Shown here piece by piece: positions 11,588 to 23,679 of a stretch of 64,000 nucleotides of DNA. The stretch spans positions 12,614,706-12,678,705 of the forward strand of contig JAVMKO010000020.1 of assembly GCA_032164245.1 (NCBI GenBank), written 5' to 3'. A model generated the notes under the pieces. That model had not been told where the DNA came from and ran no database searches. It saw nothing but the letters and a program-made list of their open reading frames with translations. Both the position numbers and the translations under genes were made by a program. This stretch comes from Sternotherus odoratus. Taxonomy: Eukaryota; Chordata; Testudines; Kinosternidae. The first letter of the stretch is position 1. Each line of letters begins with the position of its first letter.

Positions 11588-11825
11588 GGGGTCTTTTGGT
11601 TAAGTCACTGGACTGAGACTCAGGAGGGTCTGTGTTACAGCCCAGCTCTGCCATATCCTCCTTGTGTGACCTTGGGCAAGTCACATCATCTCTCTCTGTT
11701 TTGGTTCCTGATTTGTAGACTGGAGAGAGTCAACCTTCCTTTACTGCACCCTAAGTCTATCTTATTTATTTACAAGGTGGGGAGTGTACTATGTGTACAA
11801 ACAACGCTTATCACAATAAAGACCC
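11588..11825 (+). mobile_element. CORE/MIR-like SINE
   Basis: The tRNA-like head reads GGTTAAGTCACTGGACTGAG, followed by ACTCAGGAGGGTCTGTGTT. The core has TTGTGTGACCTTGGGCAAGT. It ends near ACAATAAAGACCC. Confidence 0.8.
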
Positions 11826-11833
11826 AGACTTAT

Positions 11834-12083
11834 GCCGTGTCTACACTGTGAGCTGAGGGTGGGATTCCCCGGCTCATGTACTTATACATATTCTCTCATG
11901 CATTAGCATGAGTGTGAATCGCAGCATGGTTGTTTTAGCGGCGGCACGGCTGAGTACAGTACATATCCATTGCGGTTTTGTATGCTGCCGCCAGTACTAC
12001 CATGGCTAATTATACTCACGCTAGCATGATGGGTATGTGTGCACAAGCAGTGGGATGACAACTGGCTCATAGTGTGAGATGTA
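11834..12083. mobile_element. hAT-like MITE, palindromic family, decayed
   Basis: The left end is GCCGTGTCTACACTGTGAGC. The right end GCTCATAGTGTGAGA is a degenerate inverted copy. The inner arms include GCATTAGCATGAGTG and CTCACGCTAGCATG, so the element folds back on itself around 11960. Boundaries are approximate and no coding capacity is seen. Confidence 0.55.
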
Positions 12084-12140
12084 GTTTTATTGGGGCCCCT
12101 AGGTGCTTCTATAATAATAAAATAAATTAAGGCACAAGTT

Positions 12141-12191
12141 CTTTCTCTCTCTCTTTTTTTTTTTTTTTTTTGGTTTGGTTTGGTTCTTTTT
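12141..12191 (+). repeat. Polypyrimidine tract
   Basis: CT repeats run into about 18 T, followed by GGTTT repeats. Confidence 0.85.
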
Positions 12192-15100
12192 TGCTTGTAC
12201 ATTCCAGAATGCACCTCAAATTTATTTTTAAAATACGTCATCTTTGGCGGGTTCCCAATAATATCAGACCCGTGAAGAGTAACTAGAGTTTTCTTTTCTG
12301 ATAACTAAAAGGATTACAGCAATAACTGCTGTCAGCATTTTTCCCATTTAAACAAATAAAGCTGACAAATGATGAAGTTCTGTGCTGCTGTGTTATATTT
12401 AGTACATACAGAGCAATTATTCATCTGCTGCCAGCATTAGTCTATCTGCAACTAAACCATCCAACAGCACAGAAAGCTTATTAGCATATCAGTACTACAA
12501 TCATAATTTTATATTCTGTAAGGCTGTACTGTATAACAAAAGGTGGCGGTTATAATTTGCACAATAATTTAAAGGGTAGGACTTTCAGTGCTTATTAGAG
12601 TTATGCAAGTTATCAGGTACAATTCTGCTCATATTTATGACAGGCTACTTTCTGTTTGCATGGATTTTGGGCTCTCCCTATGTCATTTCCTATGAACAAT
12701 TTTGCTAGTATCTCTTGAGATGTAGGAGGAAGGTGGATATACTTTCTTGGTACTAGTGGGTGAACTGAAGTGATGAGGCACTGCGGCACAAGTCTCCCGC
12801 CACAAATAGGACTACTTTGCCCAAGTTTTTTCTAAAATAGAAATAGGATGGCCCTCTGATGAAGAAATAAGTATTTCAAAGCATTTCCCAAATATTCTGG
12901 ATGCCTCTCTTGGAGCATTTTAAAGAGGCCAGGAAATGCTGAGCACCTGTTAAAACCAGGAACTTTTAATGTATCCCTGCTTAGGCACTTAAAAACATTA
13001 ATCGCTTTTGGAAAAATTGGGTTAATATCTCTGCCTGGAGTAATCACATGTCAGAGAAGAGGAAAGCTAGGTTGGAGTTAACACATTTTAACAAAACTAA
13101 AGCCATAATTGGCTAAATCCAGAAAGATGACTGTTCAAAATTTCATAGGAATAATGAGGAGTCATTTCCAGGCCCTTACTATTCAAGTTAGAAGGAGAAT
13201 CTTGGTAAGCTGGTAGCAATACAGGCACTATGAAACACTTTAAGCAGTTCTGGAAGAGTCCAGCTCTAACAAGTCACAGCAGTATGTAGCATGACTTTTT
13301 CATGTGCAGCATTAGGCAGATATACACATCTGAAAGTCATCTGATATGATGTGGGTGCCCATATGTTGTCCAGCTGAAAGCTGCATTGGCAACTTGGCTT
13401 GATTCAGAAGCCTACTGCAGTTGCCCTCATCTTTAAGCCAGAGATCAACCTACATATGTATGTGGCTGAGCACACAAGGCTGTTCCAATGGGGCATTTTC
13501 ATCATGGGGCGTGCAGTCTCTTTGCCACAGTGCTGTGTTCCGGAGAAGGGAAGCTGTGGATAGCACTGCAGAATTCCCTGGGCTGTGTTTGGTTCATAAG
13601 CCCTTGCTGTGTTTCTGTTATGACAGAAGATACAAGGAATCTTTATGAACCGCTTTGTTCAGAATTGCAACATCAGTGTGCTTATTTAAACAAAACAAGC
13701 AAGAGCAGTGTATGCTTGCTTCTAACAGAATGAGCATTTGCGTGACTAATAGGGCTAATGAGACACCTTTATAAAAGGTCACAGGTTTGGCCATACTATT
13801 GAGCAATGTGACAAAGCAAATAGAGTAAGTGAAAGAAAGAAAGTCAAATGTCCTCTAACAGCTGCTGGCAAAGTAGTACAAATTTTGTTTTGCTTTACAG
13901 CATTTAAGACTGATTTGACCTCCCCTCTACTATTCCTGGTGGGCCTTATCTCTACTGTTTACTGAAGGAACAGGTTGACTTCCTAATGCCTTTCAGAAGT
14001 GAAATGCCCAGCTGTTAATGATGCCTGAGATTAAGTGGAAGCCAATTTATGGAGTTCAGGCTTAGAAATTCCTTGCTGCTTTATAAACTTCACAGGCATG
14101 AAATATTTTGAGATTGAGTTTCCATTCATTTCCAGCCAAGGAGAAATAAGTATCTCAGGATGGCACAGGAGGGGAGAGAGAAAAAAGTGGCAGGAATGAA
14201 TGTGTTCCATTTTCAAATTAATGCTTTTATGGCCAGCTATCCTTTCAAATTATTTGTGATGCCTTTTTTAACTGGGTTTTGATTATATCTCCGCTCCCCC
14301 AGATTGTCCTACAATGAGCATCAAAGATGTGGCTAACAGCCACAGCCTATCAGTCTAGGAAGGGAAGAATGCATAGCCCCTGATTCCACTCTTGCCTAGG
14401 AAAAGGGAACCTCCCAATGAAGTCAACAGAATTCCACTGCTAGTGTAAAGGAGAGGAGAATCAGGCCCACACTTTGTAGTGTAAAGTGTTATTTCCCATT
14501 CTCTGATTTGTGGCTGTCCTTAGCATATCATTTTACCCTGGAGGTGAGATGGGGTCTTTCTTGAACCAAGTTGGAAATATCTGGGGGTCCCCTAAAATGT
14601 CCTTTGCAAACAGCAGAAAGGTTGCTTTGTCCTGAAAGAGAATGTTAGACAAGATGACACAACGCCATTTCTGGGCCATAGCGACAATAAGATGAAAGCA
14701 ACCACATTTAAAGGGCATTTGTAGGGAAGTGGACACAACCACAATGTCCATGAAGTGTAGCTATACGTGAAAACAGTTTTCTGGATGGACTCAGTATTAG
14801 AGCTGGTTTTTAAAAAAATGAAATGTTTAGATTTCAACAAGATTTTTAATGGAAAAGTGTGGAAATGAATCATTCAGTCTTATTTCATTTTGACTCGATA
14901 AAACCATTTAGTTTAATTTGATTTTGACTTAAAATGTTAAGTATAATATATACATTACACTATTAATGTTAATGTAATTTCAGCATTATTGAAACAAATA
15001 TTTTGATATTTCGAAATTGAAATGGTTTAGAATTTCCATTCTGTGGGGAAAAAATTGAATATTGGCATCACTCCAAATTGGAACAAAAACAAAATTCAAA

Positions 15101-16613
15101 ATGTCAGAATTTCCCATAGGTCAGAAATTCAGTGTTCTCACCAACTCTTCTTACTACATCCTCCATTTTCTTGCAGTAGCTCAGTAGAAGTGGATTATGG
15201 GATTTTTTTTCTATAGCATTTGGCAGCTTTGGTGGCTGTGTGGTTTTTCTTTTGCTTTCATCCTCAGTCCAATTGTTCTGTGTTTTTGTGGAACTGAAAA
15301 TATGAGAATACCACTGTTGCTATATACTGTGTGTGAGAGAGAGAAAGAGTGAGTGTGTGTGTGCTAGTTCTGATGGGAAATATCACCTGTATTGTTCGTC
15401 CCCCAGAACTCCATGAACTCCTGAAACCCTCAGACAAATCCCCATCATAAACTGTCTCACCACTACTGCCGCCTCTTCTTCCCAGGCCCACTTTGTTAGA
15501 ACCAGAGTTAAAACCTTTTGAGTCGTCAAAGGAGACCATCTCCACTCTCACACACTGTGTCTCTTATATTGTAAAACAGCTGTAGCAGCAGCATGTGTCA
15601 GAAATGGCAGGTCTCACTAAGTATATCCCATGCATGCCCTCAAGCCTGAAGTCAAGCACCTCTGGGTTGAAGGAAGCTCCTGCTGAATATCTCCCATGCC
15701 CAGCAGATTATGAATGCTAGACTATAGCCATTAGAGAGAGAACATTTAGCTCTCTTCCTCTTTATTCTTAATTAGGCAATCCTTTTTCTTGGTCCCCGTC
15801 TTACGCTTTTCTCACTTCTTTCTGAGTTATTTGCATCTTTCTGGTAATGAAAATGAGCCTCCTATAATACTGTAAAAGTTGAAAATGAACCTGTTTGCTC
15901 ATGCTTTTCCTAGAACTAGTGCAACTGTGAGGAAATTTTTGTAATCTTTTCTCTGATGTATTATCAACACAGATTATTCACCCCCTGAAATCAGTGGGAA
16001 TTGTATGCCTAAACACAGAACCAGTGCTACGGTTTCCATCTGGGGAAAACGTATGGTCCGCATTACAATTTATGTCTGGTACACCTTGCTCCTCATTAGC
16101 TCACATAATGATATGGAAGATCCCTGTTTGCCTTAAAATAATTTATGCTGTTTGCTCCCACAATAAGGTATTTTCTACCAACTCCAAAATACTATGATCA
16201 ATGCATTTGATGTTCATGATCATTTTTATTGGCTAGGAGATTGAAGAAGGGATGGCTGATCCCTGAAGGACTGTTTTAGGATGGACAGACAAGTGGGCAG
16301 AGGTTAGGGAAAGGAGAATAACAGATGGAGGCTCATTTTAATATATACATCAGCTAGATTTACTGTAGTTAGCATAGTAAATGGGCCTTTAAGAGGGACT
16401 TCAATGTAGGGCTGCAGGTGAACTCAGGGGGGTTGTACCATGGAAGGAGCCTGAATAAAACAAACAAGATGCTTGTCTGAATGGTATGAACACTATTGTC
16501 TGTGATAACTTTAAAGAAAGACAATGCTTTAAAATGGTGGCTGGTTTACTTAACACATCAGTACAAGAAAGACAGGTCAGCTGGCAGGGCATTCTCCATC
16601 AGGACCTTGGACG
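12192..16613. other. Unassigned intronic sequence
   Basis: No gene or confident repeat is seen over about 4.4 kb. A short (GA)n/(GT)n stretch lies at 15326-15362 and an old dispersed motif (AATGAAGTCAACAGAATTCC) at 14416-14435. Open frames such as 15264-15551 on the minus strand have no recognisable content. Confidence 0.5.
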
Positions 16614-16732
16614 AGGATGACCAAATGTCCCGATTTTATAGGGACAGTCCCGACTTCGGGGTCTTTTTCTTATGTAGGCTCCTATTACCCCCACCCCATC
16701 CCGATTTTTCACAATTACTGTCTGGTCACCCT
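16614..16732 (+). mobile_element. Short MITE (TGACCAGA family), copy 2
   Basis: The left end AGGATGACCAAATGTCCCGA and right end TCTGGTCACCCT form terminal inverted repeats around TTTTATAGGGACAGTCCCGA. It is the opposite-orientation relative of 10979-11094. The element is 119 bp and non-coding. Confidence 0.75.
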
Positions 16733-16911
16733 ACCTTGGACCTTGGGAATTCACTTCTCCCCAGGACTTCAGCAGCCTGACTTAAACACCCTGGTGCACA
16801 GTGCAAGGCTCACATTTTCTCCCTTCCTCGTGCATGTAGGGTGGGTTGTAACTTTGGCAGGGATTCAGTGGGGCAGTCAATCAGTTCTTGTTCCATTGTG
16901 TCTGGGTGTTT

Positions 16912-16990
16912 AATTTGACTGGCTTGTCAGTGTATTTTAATTGACTGGCTTGTCAGTGTATTTTAATTGACTGGCTTGTCAGTGTATTTT
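16912..16990 (+). repeat. 26-bp tandem repeat, three copies
   Basis: The unit TTGACTGGCTTGTCAGTGTA plus TTTTAA is repeated three times. The second and third copies are identical and the first has one extra T. Very low divergence suggests a recent expansion. Confidence 0.95.
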
Positions 16991-17318
16991 CAATAGGTTG
17001 TCAAGAGGGCTGGGTGGGGATGCACTTTTATTGTAGTTTATAAACCAATCAAATCGGTAAATAAAAACATTTGGAAAGCAAAGGCACAAAATCCATTTAA
17101 GGCCCAAACTTGGTGGGTAATTCTTCTGACTTGTGCATTCTGACCTACTCAGCTGTTCAGATTTAATTAGCAGTAATATGTTGTTGTCAAAGTAATTAAA
17201 GCTTTGCCTCGATTAAAATGGAATTGGTTAATTAAAGAGAAAAGGTTTGGCCAACCTTAGCTTTATGCCTGAGTAAGACGTCCTATATCAGCTAATTTCC
17301 TATATCTTTCCTATTCAG

Positions 17319-17462
17319 GCTTGAAAGTTCGAGAGGTGTTCATCAACGTGACAAGGCAGCAAGTGGAGGATTTTCATGGGCCAGAAGATTACTGGTGTCA
17401 GTGTGTTGCATGGAGCCATTTAGGGACCTCGAAAAGCAGGAAGGCATCAGTCCGGATCGCCT
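17319..17462 (+). CDS. UNC5D: UNC5D exon (probably exon 3): second half of Ig domain 1
   Basis: This 144-bp exon continues the previous one. The split codon G|GC gives Gly, followed by [35 protein letters not shown] and [12 protein letters not shown]. The YWCQCVAW block carries the two cysteines (codons at 17396 and 17402) that pair with the two in the preceding exon to close the doubly bridged first Ig domain of UNC5 proteins. NVT at 17345-17353 is an N-glycosylation sequon. The splice acceptor is TTTCCTATTCAG, ending at 17318. The donor is GTAAGTGG from 17463. The exon is phase 1 at both ends; its last base, T, starts the Tyr codon completed in the next exon. [10 protein letters not shown] with [11 protein letters not shown] is characteristic of UNC5D rather than its paralogues. 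The TTG at 17321 is an internal Leu codon and not a start. Confidence 0.95.
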
Positions 17463-18739
17463 GTAAGTGGAATAAGTGTGTGCTATTCAAGATTTTGCAA
17501 AGAATTGAAACATGCTATTATGCTAGGGTTAAAGGTAACTGGGCATTAGGAAAGTATTGTTGTCAATGCTAGGGCTCCCAGTGAAATACTACAGGCGCAT
17601 CAGAGAAAATACACATATTTGTTCTGATGCTGCCTTGTTAGAGCTCCTTTTTATTTTAATGTTGGTTGATGATTTTCTTTGAATTGCACTCAGCAAGTCT
17701 GTTTCTCTTAGGGATTTCGCTTGGATTGCATGCACACAGGTGTCATAACAATGCGATGCAAAAAGAAATGTTAATGCAAATTGAAAACCTACTGGAATGT
17801 GCCCTATTGCTCTGTGCTGATGGCAAGGGTCTAAAGACATCTGCAGAAGCATTTAACAATGGATGTCTGCTACATTTTTCAGAAAAAAATATGCAAGAAT
17901 ACATTAGAGGCTTTTGTGTTCTGCTATTCTAAATCTGCTTTTGAATATTGAAACACATCACTGATGGTGTGGGCTGATGTGGGGGAAGCAGGATGAGAAC
18001 AGGAAAATGGGGTGATTTTTTTTTTAGTTACACATTCAGCAGAAAACAAATGAGAAGAAAAAACTACAAAGAAAAGGGATAAAAACTTCCCTGTTAAAAC
18101 AGAGACTAGGGTACAGCCGGCACCTCATTTTAGAGTCCCTGGAAAGAGTAGATTGTTCCCTATGGGAATAAGCATATAATTTACAATTTTTTTTAAAAAG
18201 AGACATTTTAAGACATTAAGAGAGCCATTGAAGAAAATGTCAGGTAAGTCTAATTAAGATGTTATTCATCTCACTTGTGAACTGGGCTAATATTCTACAC
18301 ACTGCCTGCTAACCACATAGCTGCTGTTATGTCTATATTATGTGGCTTGGATTTGTCATCTGAACTAGTCCTATTGAGGCTTAGGAATAACTTCCCCTTT
18401 CTTCATGTTCCGTATTTTGCTGTTTTCACATTTAGCCATTGGCTTGGAAAACCGGGAGCTGTTACTCCTAAGGCCATGTCATCTACTGTACTTAAAAAAA
18501 AAAAAGATAGTGACAAGCACAATATGTTTCCCAAATGGGAGGACATTATGAAGAGGATCAAAATGTCCTTTATTATAATATAACCAACAGTAATCATCTT
18601 GAACAGCTATACTCTAAATTAGTGTCATGGCTGTGAATATGGCTAACTTGCCACAGCTAGTTGAATTCTGTGTTTTAGATGTGTATAACATATTCGCTCT
18701 GGTCAAAATTTTTTGCTCTACTTGTCAACATTTTAAATA

Positions 18740-19088
18740 CAGTAGAACCTCAGAGTTAGTTAGGAACTGACCAGTCAACCACAAACCTGGTTTGGAACTG
18801 GAAATACACTATCAGGCAACAGCAGCAAACCAAAACAACAACAACAACAAAAATCAGTACAGTACTGTGCTAAATGTAAACTCCTAAAAAAATAAATGGA
18901 AAGTTTTTAAAAAAAGATTTGACAAGATAAGGAAACAGTTTCTATGCTTGTTTCATTTAAATTAAGATGGTTAAAGCAGCATTTTCTTCTGCATAATAAA
19001 TTTTCAAAGCTGTAGTAAGTCAGTGGTCAGCTGAAAACTTTTAAAAGAAAAACCGTAACGAGGTGTTTGCAACTCTGGGGTTCTACTG
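18740..19088. mobile_element. Tigger/pogo-like MITE with TA target site
   Basis: The element is 349 bp. It starts CAGTAGAACCTCAGAGTTAG and ends ACTCTGGGGTTCTACTG, with TA on both sides (18738-18739 and 19089-19090). CAG termini plus a TA duplication fit the pogo/Tigger branch of Tc1/mariner. The interior is AT-rich with an ACA repeat near 18834-18850 and no transposase. Confidence 0.8.
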
Positions 19089-19090
19089 TA

Positions 19091-20119
19091 CTTCCAGTAT
19101 TTTTCATGAAAAAGTTTAACTGCTTTCTGACCTGCTGTAATAGTTTGTATAATTTATGCTCTTCTACTTAAACTATTTCCAAAACATGCCATATATGTTG
19201 GTTTCAATGTACAGAGAAGCAAAGTAAAGAATGAATTTAGAATATATTTCTTTTCAGGCTATGCTAGTGATGTTGCATTGAAGGTTAAATTCATCCCAGA
19301 TTCATTCCTAGTCTTACTCCACTAAAGTCAGTGTAGTTATAGTAGACACCTCTGAAAAATTACTATTTGCCAAGTTAGCATACACATTGCCATTATTTCT
19401 TGTAATAACTATAGGGAAAGGCTGTGGTTTTGCATATACAGCTCATCTGGGCTGACAAATGTTAATTTCCTGTAATGGCAGACACTGTACCGTAGATTAG
19501 AGATGAAGTGTCCTAACTGCCCAAATAGTATAGAAGAAACATAGCTACCAGGCAGGTTGCATAATGCCAGTATTTGTAAAATACTGGGGAGAAGGGGCAG
19601 TAGTTTTCCTTAGGCTGGGGAGCTATTTCTGTCTCAGTCCATCTCTGCTCCTCATATCAGAATTGCTACACTGCAGTGTTATCACTCACAATCAACAGAT
19701 CATTATCTCGATGTAGGAGAAACTAGGAAACACAATAAACAGTATTATGGCGAGAAGGAACATCAAAATAAAATGGTCAAAAGGACAGTACCCAGATATG
19801 AGTGTTATAATAGAGTGTTGTACAACTGGAGGTACTTAAAAGCTTCATCTGGTTTTCACTTTACAGTTACATCTGGTGTATTTTTCTTGTGGAGGGGTTT
19901 GAACTGTGTTTTTGCAGCATTGCTGTTAGTTGAGGATTCAGGAATATACTTCCTCTAACTCTCTTTTGGTCCCAGTTTATCTTTTACTTTTAAATCACTA
20001 ATTCTGGTTATTAGGTAAATATCCTACATTGTTAATTAATAAGTAAGTAAAAAGGTCTGTAAAAGAAGGAAACAATTGCTTCGCATTGATTTGCACTTAT
20101 TATATTAGGATTCTTGTAG
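19091..20119. other. Unassigned intronic sequence
   Basis: No gene or clear repeat was recognised. A motif like CCACTAAAGTCAGTGTAG at 19319-19336 is an old dispersed piece. Confidence 0.5.
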
Positions 20120-20290
20120 GGGTCTGGGAGTGAGAATTTCTGGATTCTGTTCCCAGCTCAGTCTTTGATTAACAGGGTGACTTCGGACAAACCAGTTCTC
20201 CTTTCTGCACTTTCAGATTACCCATCTGTAAAATGGGTCCAATTTTTCTCTGATCCAAGGATCATAAGTGCTCTGCAGAATTAAATAAGC
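20120..20290 (+). mobile_element. CORE/MIR-like SINE
   Basis: GTTCCCAGCTCAGTC, CAGGGTGACTTCGGACAA and CCCATCTGTAAAATGGGTCC follow the usual order of this SINE. The tail TAAGTGCTCTGCAGAATTAA closes the copy. Confidence 0.75.
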
Positions 20291-23200
20291 ATCATAAACA
20301 CAAATGACTACAAAAACATTGAAATTTTGCCTTAACTGTGTATTCCTTTTTTTGGCCCAGATGAAGATTGCTTTGGAGTTTGCTTCTATAATTTTGCTTC
20401 TTTGGCAGGACCAATTTAAATAAAACAGTTGGGCAAATGAATAGGACAACATTCCAACCCCCTGATTTTTATAAGTGACTGATTTTTCATTGGCTGATTT
20501 AGTTTGAATGTGTAAATTCAATTTTTATTTCACTGCATTAACTGTCATAACATTGAATGAGCTGATAATTCCCCCGTATTGCTGAGCTGCAAAAGACTAT
20601 TATTCTGAATTGAATTTTTATTGATTTTTCTCTGTGCAATGATTTTTTTTCTCCCCCTAACATGGCAGAGTGAAAAGAGAACAAGGAATGAACTGAAGCA
20701 GGTGGATTGGTGTAGCTGTCTGGTTTTTTATATGCATCATGCCAATCACTGTGGTATCCGAACATCTGAATAATGCATACCTACCGCTCATAAGTAATTT
20801 CAGATATTTTACAAATTTGGCAAGCATTCTGGACCATGTTCTTCCCCATTTCTGTGTCTTGTCACATACTGACCACAGTAGAGATGTGCACCTGAGAATT
20901 GTATTGCTTCATTGACCATTCCCTTTGATATCTTTTCTTGCACTCGTGTTCTTGTGGGGGGGGGGGTGGACAGCACAAAAAAACTTCCAGAAATTAGAGC
21001 ATCAAAAATGGTGGGATCTTGACCATAGTTCAGACAAGCAAAATGAATAGTCTCTGAATAGGATTCTATAATATCCCCCCATGTGTTTTCAGGAGCTCAC
21101 TTTGTCATGGACTTGTGTCAAGCTGTCTCTGATGAACAACCCAGTTGCTTAATTTGGAGCATGGATTTTTGACTCAGGGAATATCCCCTCGGGGACCACA
21201 GATGAGAACGTGCAGATCTAATTTGTGATAGTCGAGAGAGCACTAGTATTTCATTTCAGACCTGGCTCATAGTACTTCTTGTTACACCCGTTCATGTGGC
21301 CGCCTGTTTCACTCAGAACCTGTGATTCTGAATTGTAAGTTTAAAGCAATATTGGAATTTATAGTTCTCTGAAATAGCAGGTAGCTATTTTTGTAAAGCA
21401 ACTTGGAAGGCAGAGAAAACAAAAAGATGGATCTTGTTCCCATTCTCCTACCAATAAAAACCCTTGTGGACTCAGTTGCATTCTAAGTATTAATGAATAA
21501 CTCTCTAAATAGGTAACCAATATTCTTTTTACAGTGCCCTACATGGAAAAAAAACCCAACATTAAAAGGAACTCATAAATGCGATATTTGCATCTTTTGC
21601 CAGTGAGTGGCTGACTTGCTAAAAATAAATCTTAATGTATTTATAAAATGTATAAAAGTGTAACTGATTCAGGGCCTCTGCTGCTTAAGGGGAGCGTATT
21701 TCATGAAGTTGTAAGCACTGGAGCAAATTAAATCAATAAATCCACGATGTGGAATTTGAGGCACTCTGTTAAAAGAAAACGACTTTCTAACGGAAACATC
21801 CTTACTTGGAGTACATGCTGTAAATAACCTTCCTTCTGTTTAGTCTCTCACATGCTTGCATGGCTGGAAGGAATGTGTCATCTATTACCGGGCAAATCCA
21901 GACTCTGGCCCAGGGACCTCCAGGGATAAGGAGATTCTTTCCCAAGACTGAACATCAGTGGTGGAACCACTTGGGGAGGCTGCTCCAGTCTAATCAAGTA
22001 TCCTCTGCAACACTAGCATGGGAGAGGTGGGGGAGAAGGACTAGAGGATTCATGCCATCAGAGATTTACTGTCACCTGGGAATCTCCTTGGGGAAGAGGT
22101 GGAACGCTTTCCCAAGGGTGTGGAAAAGTGATGGAGGCAACTCTACCTGAAGAGGGTAGCCTGTACCATGCACCTTGAGTGGAGGAATTTTTCCAACAAT
22201 GAAACCAGTGGCCATGGCTGCCTTTCCTCTAGCCAGACCTAAAGCATGACCATAGGAGGAGTCCCCACATACGTGGGCTCTGTACCAGTGCTGTGCACCT
22301 CTCCATTGAGTCCCACCTGCAGACCTTCCTTTTGCACAGTGAAGCTTTTCAGTCCCTCTTTGCATGTGTAGAAGTAAGATCAGGGTTTGCCTTTGTGGAA
22401 TTATATCCTAGCATCAAGGAGGATCAAAGGAGTATTGAATAAAATGGTGATTAAAACACACATGTGGATATAAAAATGGGGTGCAGAGGTACAGCATCAT
22501 TTAAGTAATCAAAATATGATGTAAGTGGGGTTTAAGTAATGCTTAGACCCTGTGCTGGCCCCACTGTGCTGAGTGAATTTGATCCATTATGATTATCCTA
22601 ATTTTCATGTTGGTGGAATCCTTCTGGGTAAGACTAAAGTTGTTTTACTTTCCTTGTCATTCACATTAGGTTGGTTGTGGGAGGGAGGTTGTGTGCGTGT
22701 TTTTTTGTGCATTTGGTAGTGGGTGGGTTACTTGTGTACCTTCTTCCCACCCCCCTCTACTCTTTTCCTGGTGGGTCCCAATACTTGAGCATGACTATAG
22801 CCAGATCTAATAAACAAAATCCACAGTGGCTTAGTACAGTTTTTAAAAACCTGCCGGCTCCCATAGAATACCATTATTCTTCCTTCAGCTCTTTTATTAA
22901 TACTGTTTAAAGTTCTAACCCATTAAACTGTTGACCAGACAGAATGTAATGGTGTCTATCTTGGAAGATATGGGCATGTTGTCTTGTGCTGGGGGAAATT
23001 ATATAGCTTGCTGCAGTGTCTGCACAGATTTCAAATGGCTAGTTACAGTTCCGTGCCTCCTTTTTAATTGTGTATGTATTGCCAATTGTACAAAGAACCT
23101 TTGGACACAGTGTTTTATAAGTAAACATTTTTGCATTAGCAAATCCAGTCAGACATGAGGCTGGTTAATGATGGAATTTTTAATGACTCATATTGCAACA

Positions 23201-23347
23201 AAATACAGATCAGCTTCATTCATTTTATTTTAAAATAATATCCTTTGACTTATCAGTATTCCCTGGCGGGGGGGAAAACAACTCTTTTTAAAGTCGTGTG
23301 TCTCATTCCTGGAGATTATTCTTCACCTTTTGAAGACAGAATGGTCT
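20291..23347. other. Unassigned intronic sequence
   Basis: No gene was recognised. A run of 13 G with one T lies near 20956-20969. Overlapping frames at 21860-22365 have no known domains. Confidence 0.5.
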
Positions 23348-23348
23348 T

Positions 23349-23368
23349 GGGGGGGGGGGAGGGGGGGA
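23349..23368 (+). repeat. G-rich run
   Basis: About ten G, an A, and about seven more G lie about 310 bp upstream of the third UNC5D exon, just ahead of a SINE. Confidence 0.7.
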
Positions 23369-23385
23369 TGCATATAAAGTTAGAG

Positions 23386-23545
23386 AGGAAGTTCTGGGTT
23401 CTAATCCTGATTCACTTGTGTGGCCTTGGACCTTCTGTCTCTGTTTCCCCATATGCAAAATAGGGGTAAAATATTTATATACCCACCATCCAGAGAGGAT
23501 ATTAGTCAATCAATGTTTGTCAAGTGCTTTAAACATACACAGTGG
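23386..23545 (+). mobile_element. CORE/MIR-like SINE, close to exon acceptor
   Basis: GTTCTGGGTTCTAATCCTGA, TGTGTGGCCTTGGACC and CCCCATATGCAAAATAGGGG are the head and core. The tail runs through TCAAGTGCTTTAAACATAC. It ends about 130 bp before the UNC5D exon at 23680. Confidence 0.75.
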
Positions 23546-23679
23546 TAGAAAATTGTTAGTGTCTTTCATCTATATATAAAATAAACTGCATGGAAAACCC
23601 CACATCCCAGCAGTTGAGCTTGACAGTAGTTCAGATAAACTGTATTGTTGATATAACAACTGCATTCACCTTTTTTCAG

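Larger units (their letters stand above)
7454..17318 (+). other. UNC5D: UNC5D intron 2
   Basis: This 9.9-kb phase-1 intron has a GTAAGAG donor and a TTTCCTATTCAG acceptor. It carries a solo LTR, two copies of one small MITE, a SINE, a palindromic hAT-like MITE, a polypyrimidine tract and a 26-bp tandem repeat. The last 200 bp before the acceptor are AT-rich and hold several TAATTA-type motifs. Confidence 0.9.
17463..23679 (+). other. UNC5D: UNC5D intron 3
   Basis: This 6.2-kb phase-1 intron has a GTAAGTGG donor and an acceptor of T-tract plus CAG. It holds one Tigger-like MITE (18740-19088), a SINE near 20120, a G-rich run near 23349 and a SINE at 23386-23545 that ends about 130 bp before the acceptor. 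Confidence 0.9.

Noticed and set aside
16912..16990. A CRISPR-like array
   Set aside because: The units are directly adjacent with no spacers, and the setting is a vertebrate intron.
17321..17572. An 83-codon gene starting at TTG 17321
   Set aside because: The TTG is an internal Leu codon of a UNC5D exon, and sequence after 17462 is intron beyond a GTAAGT donor.
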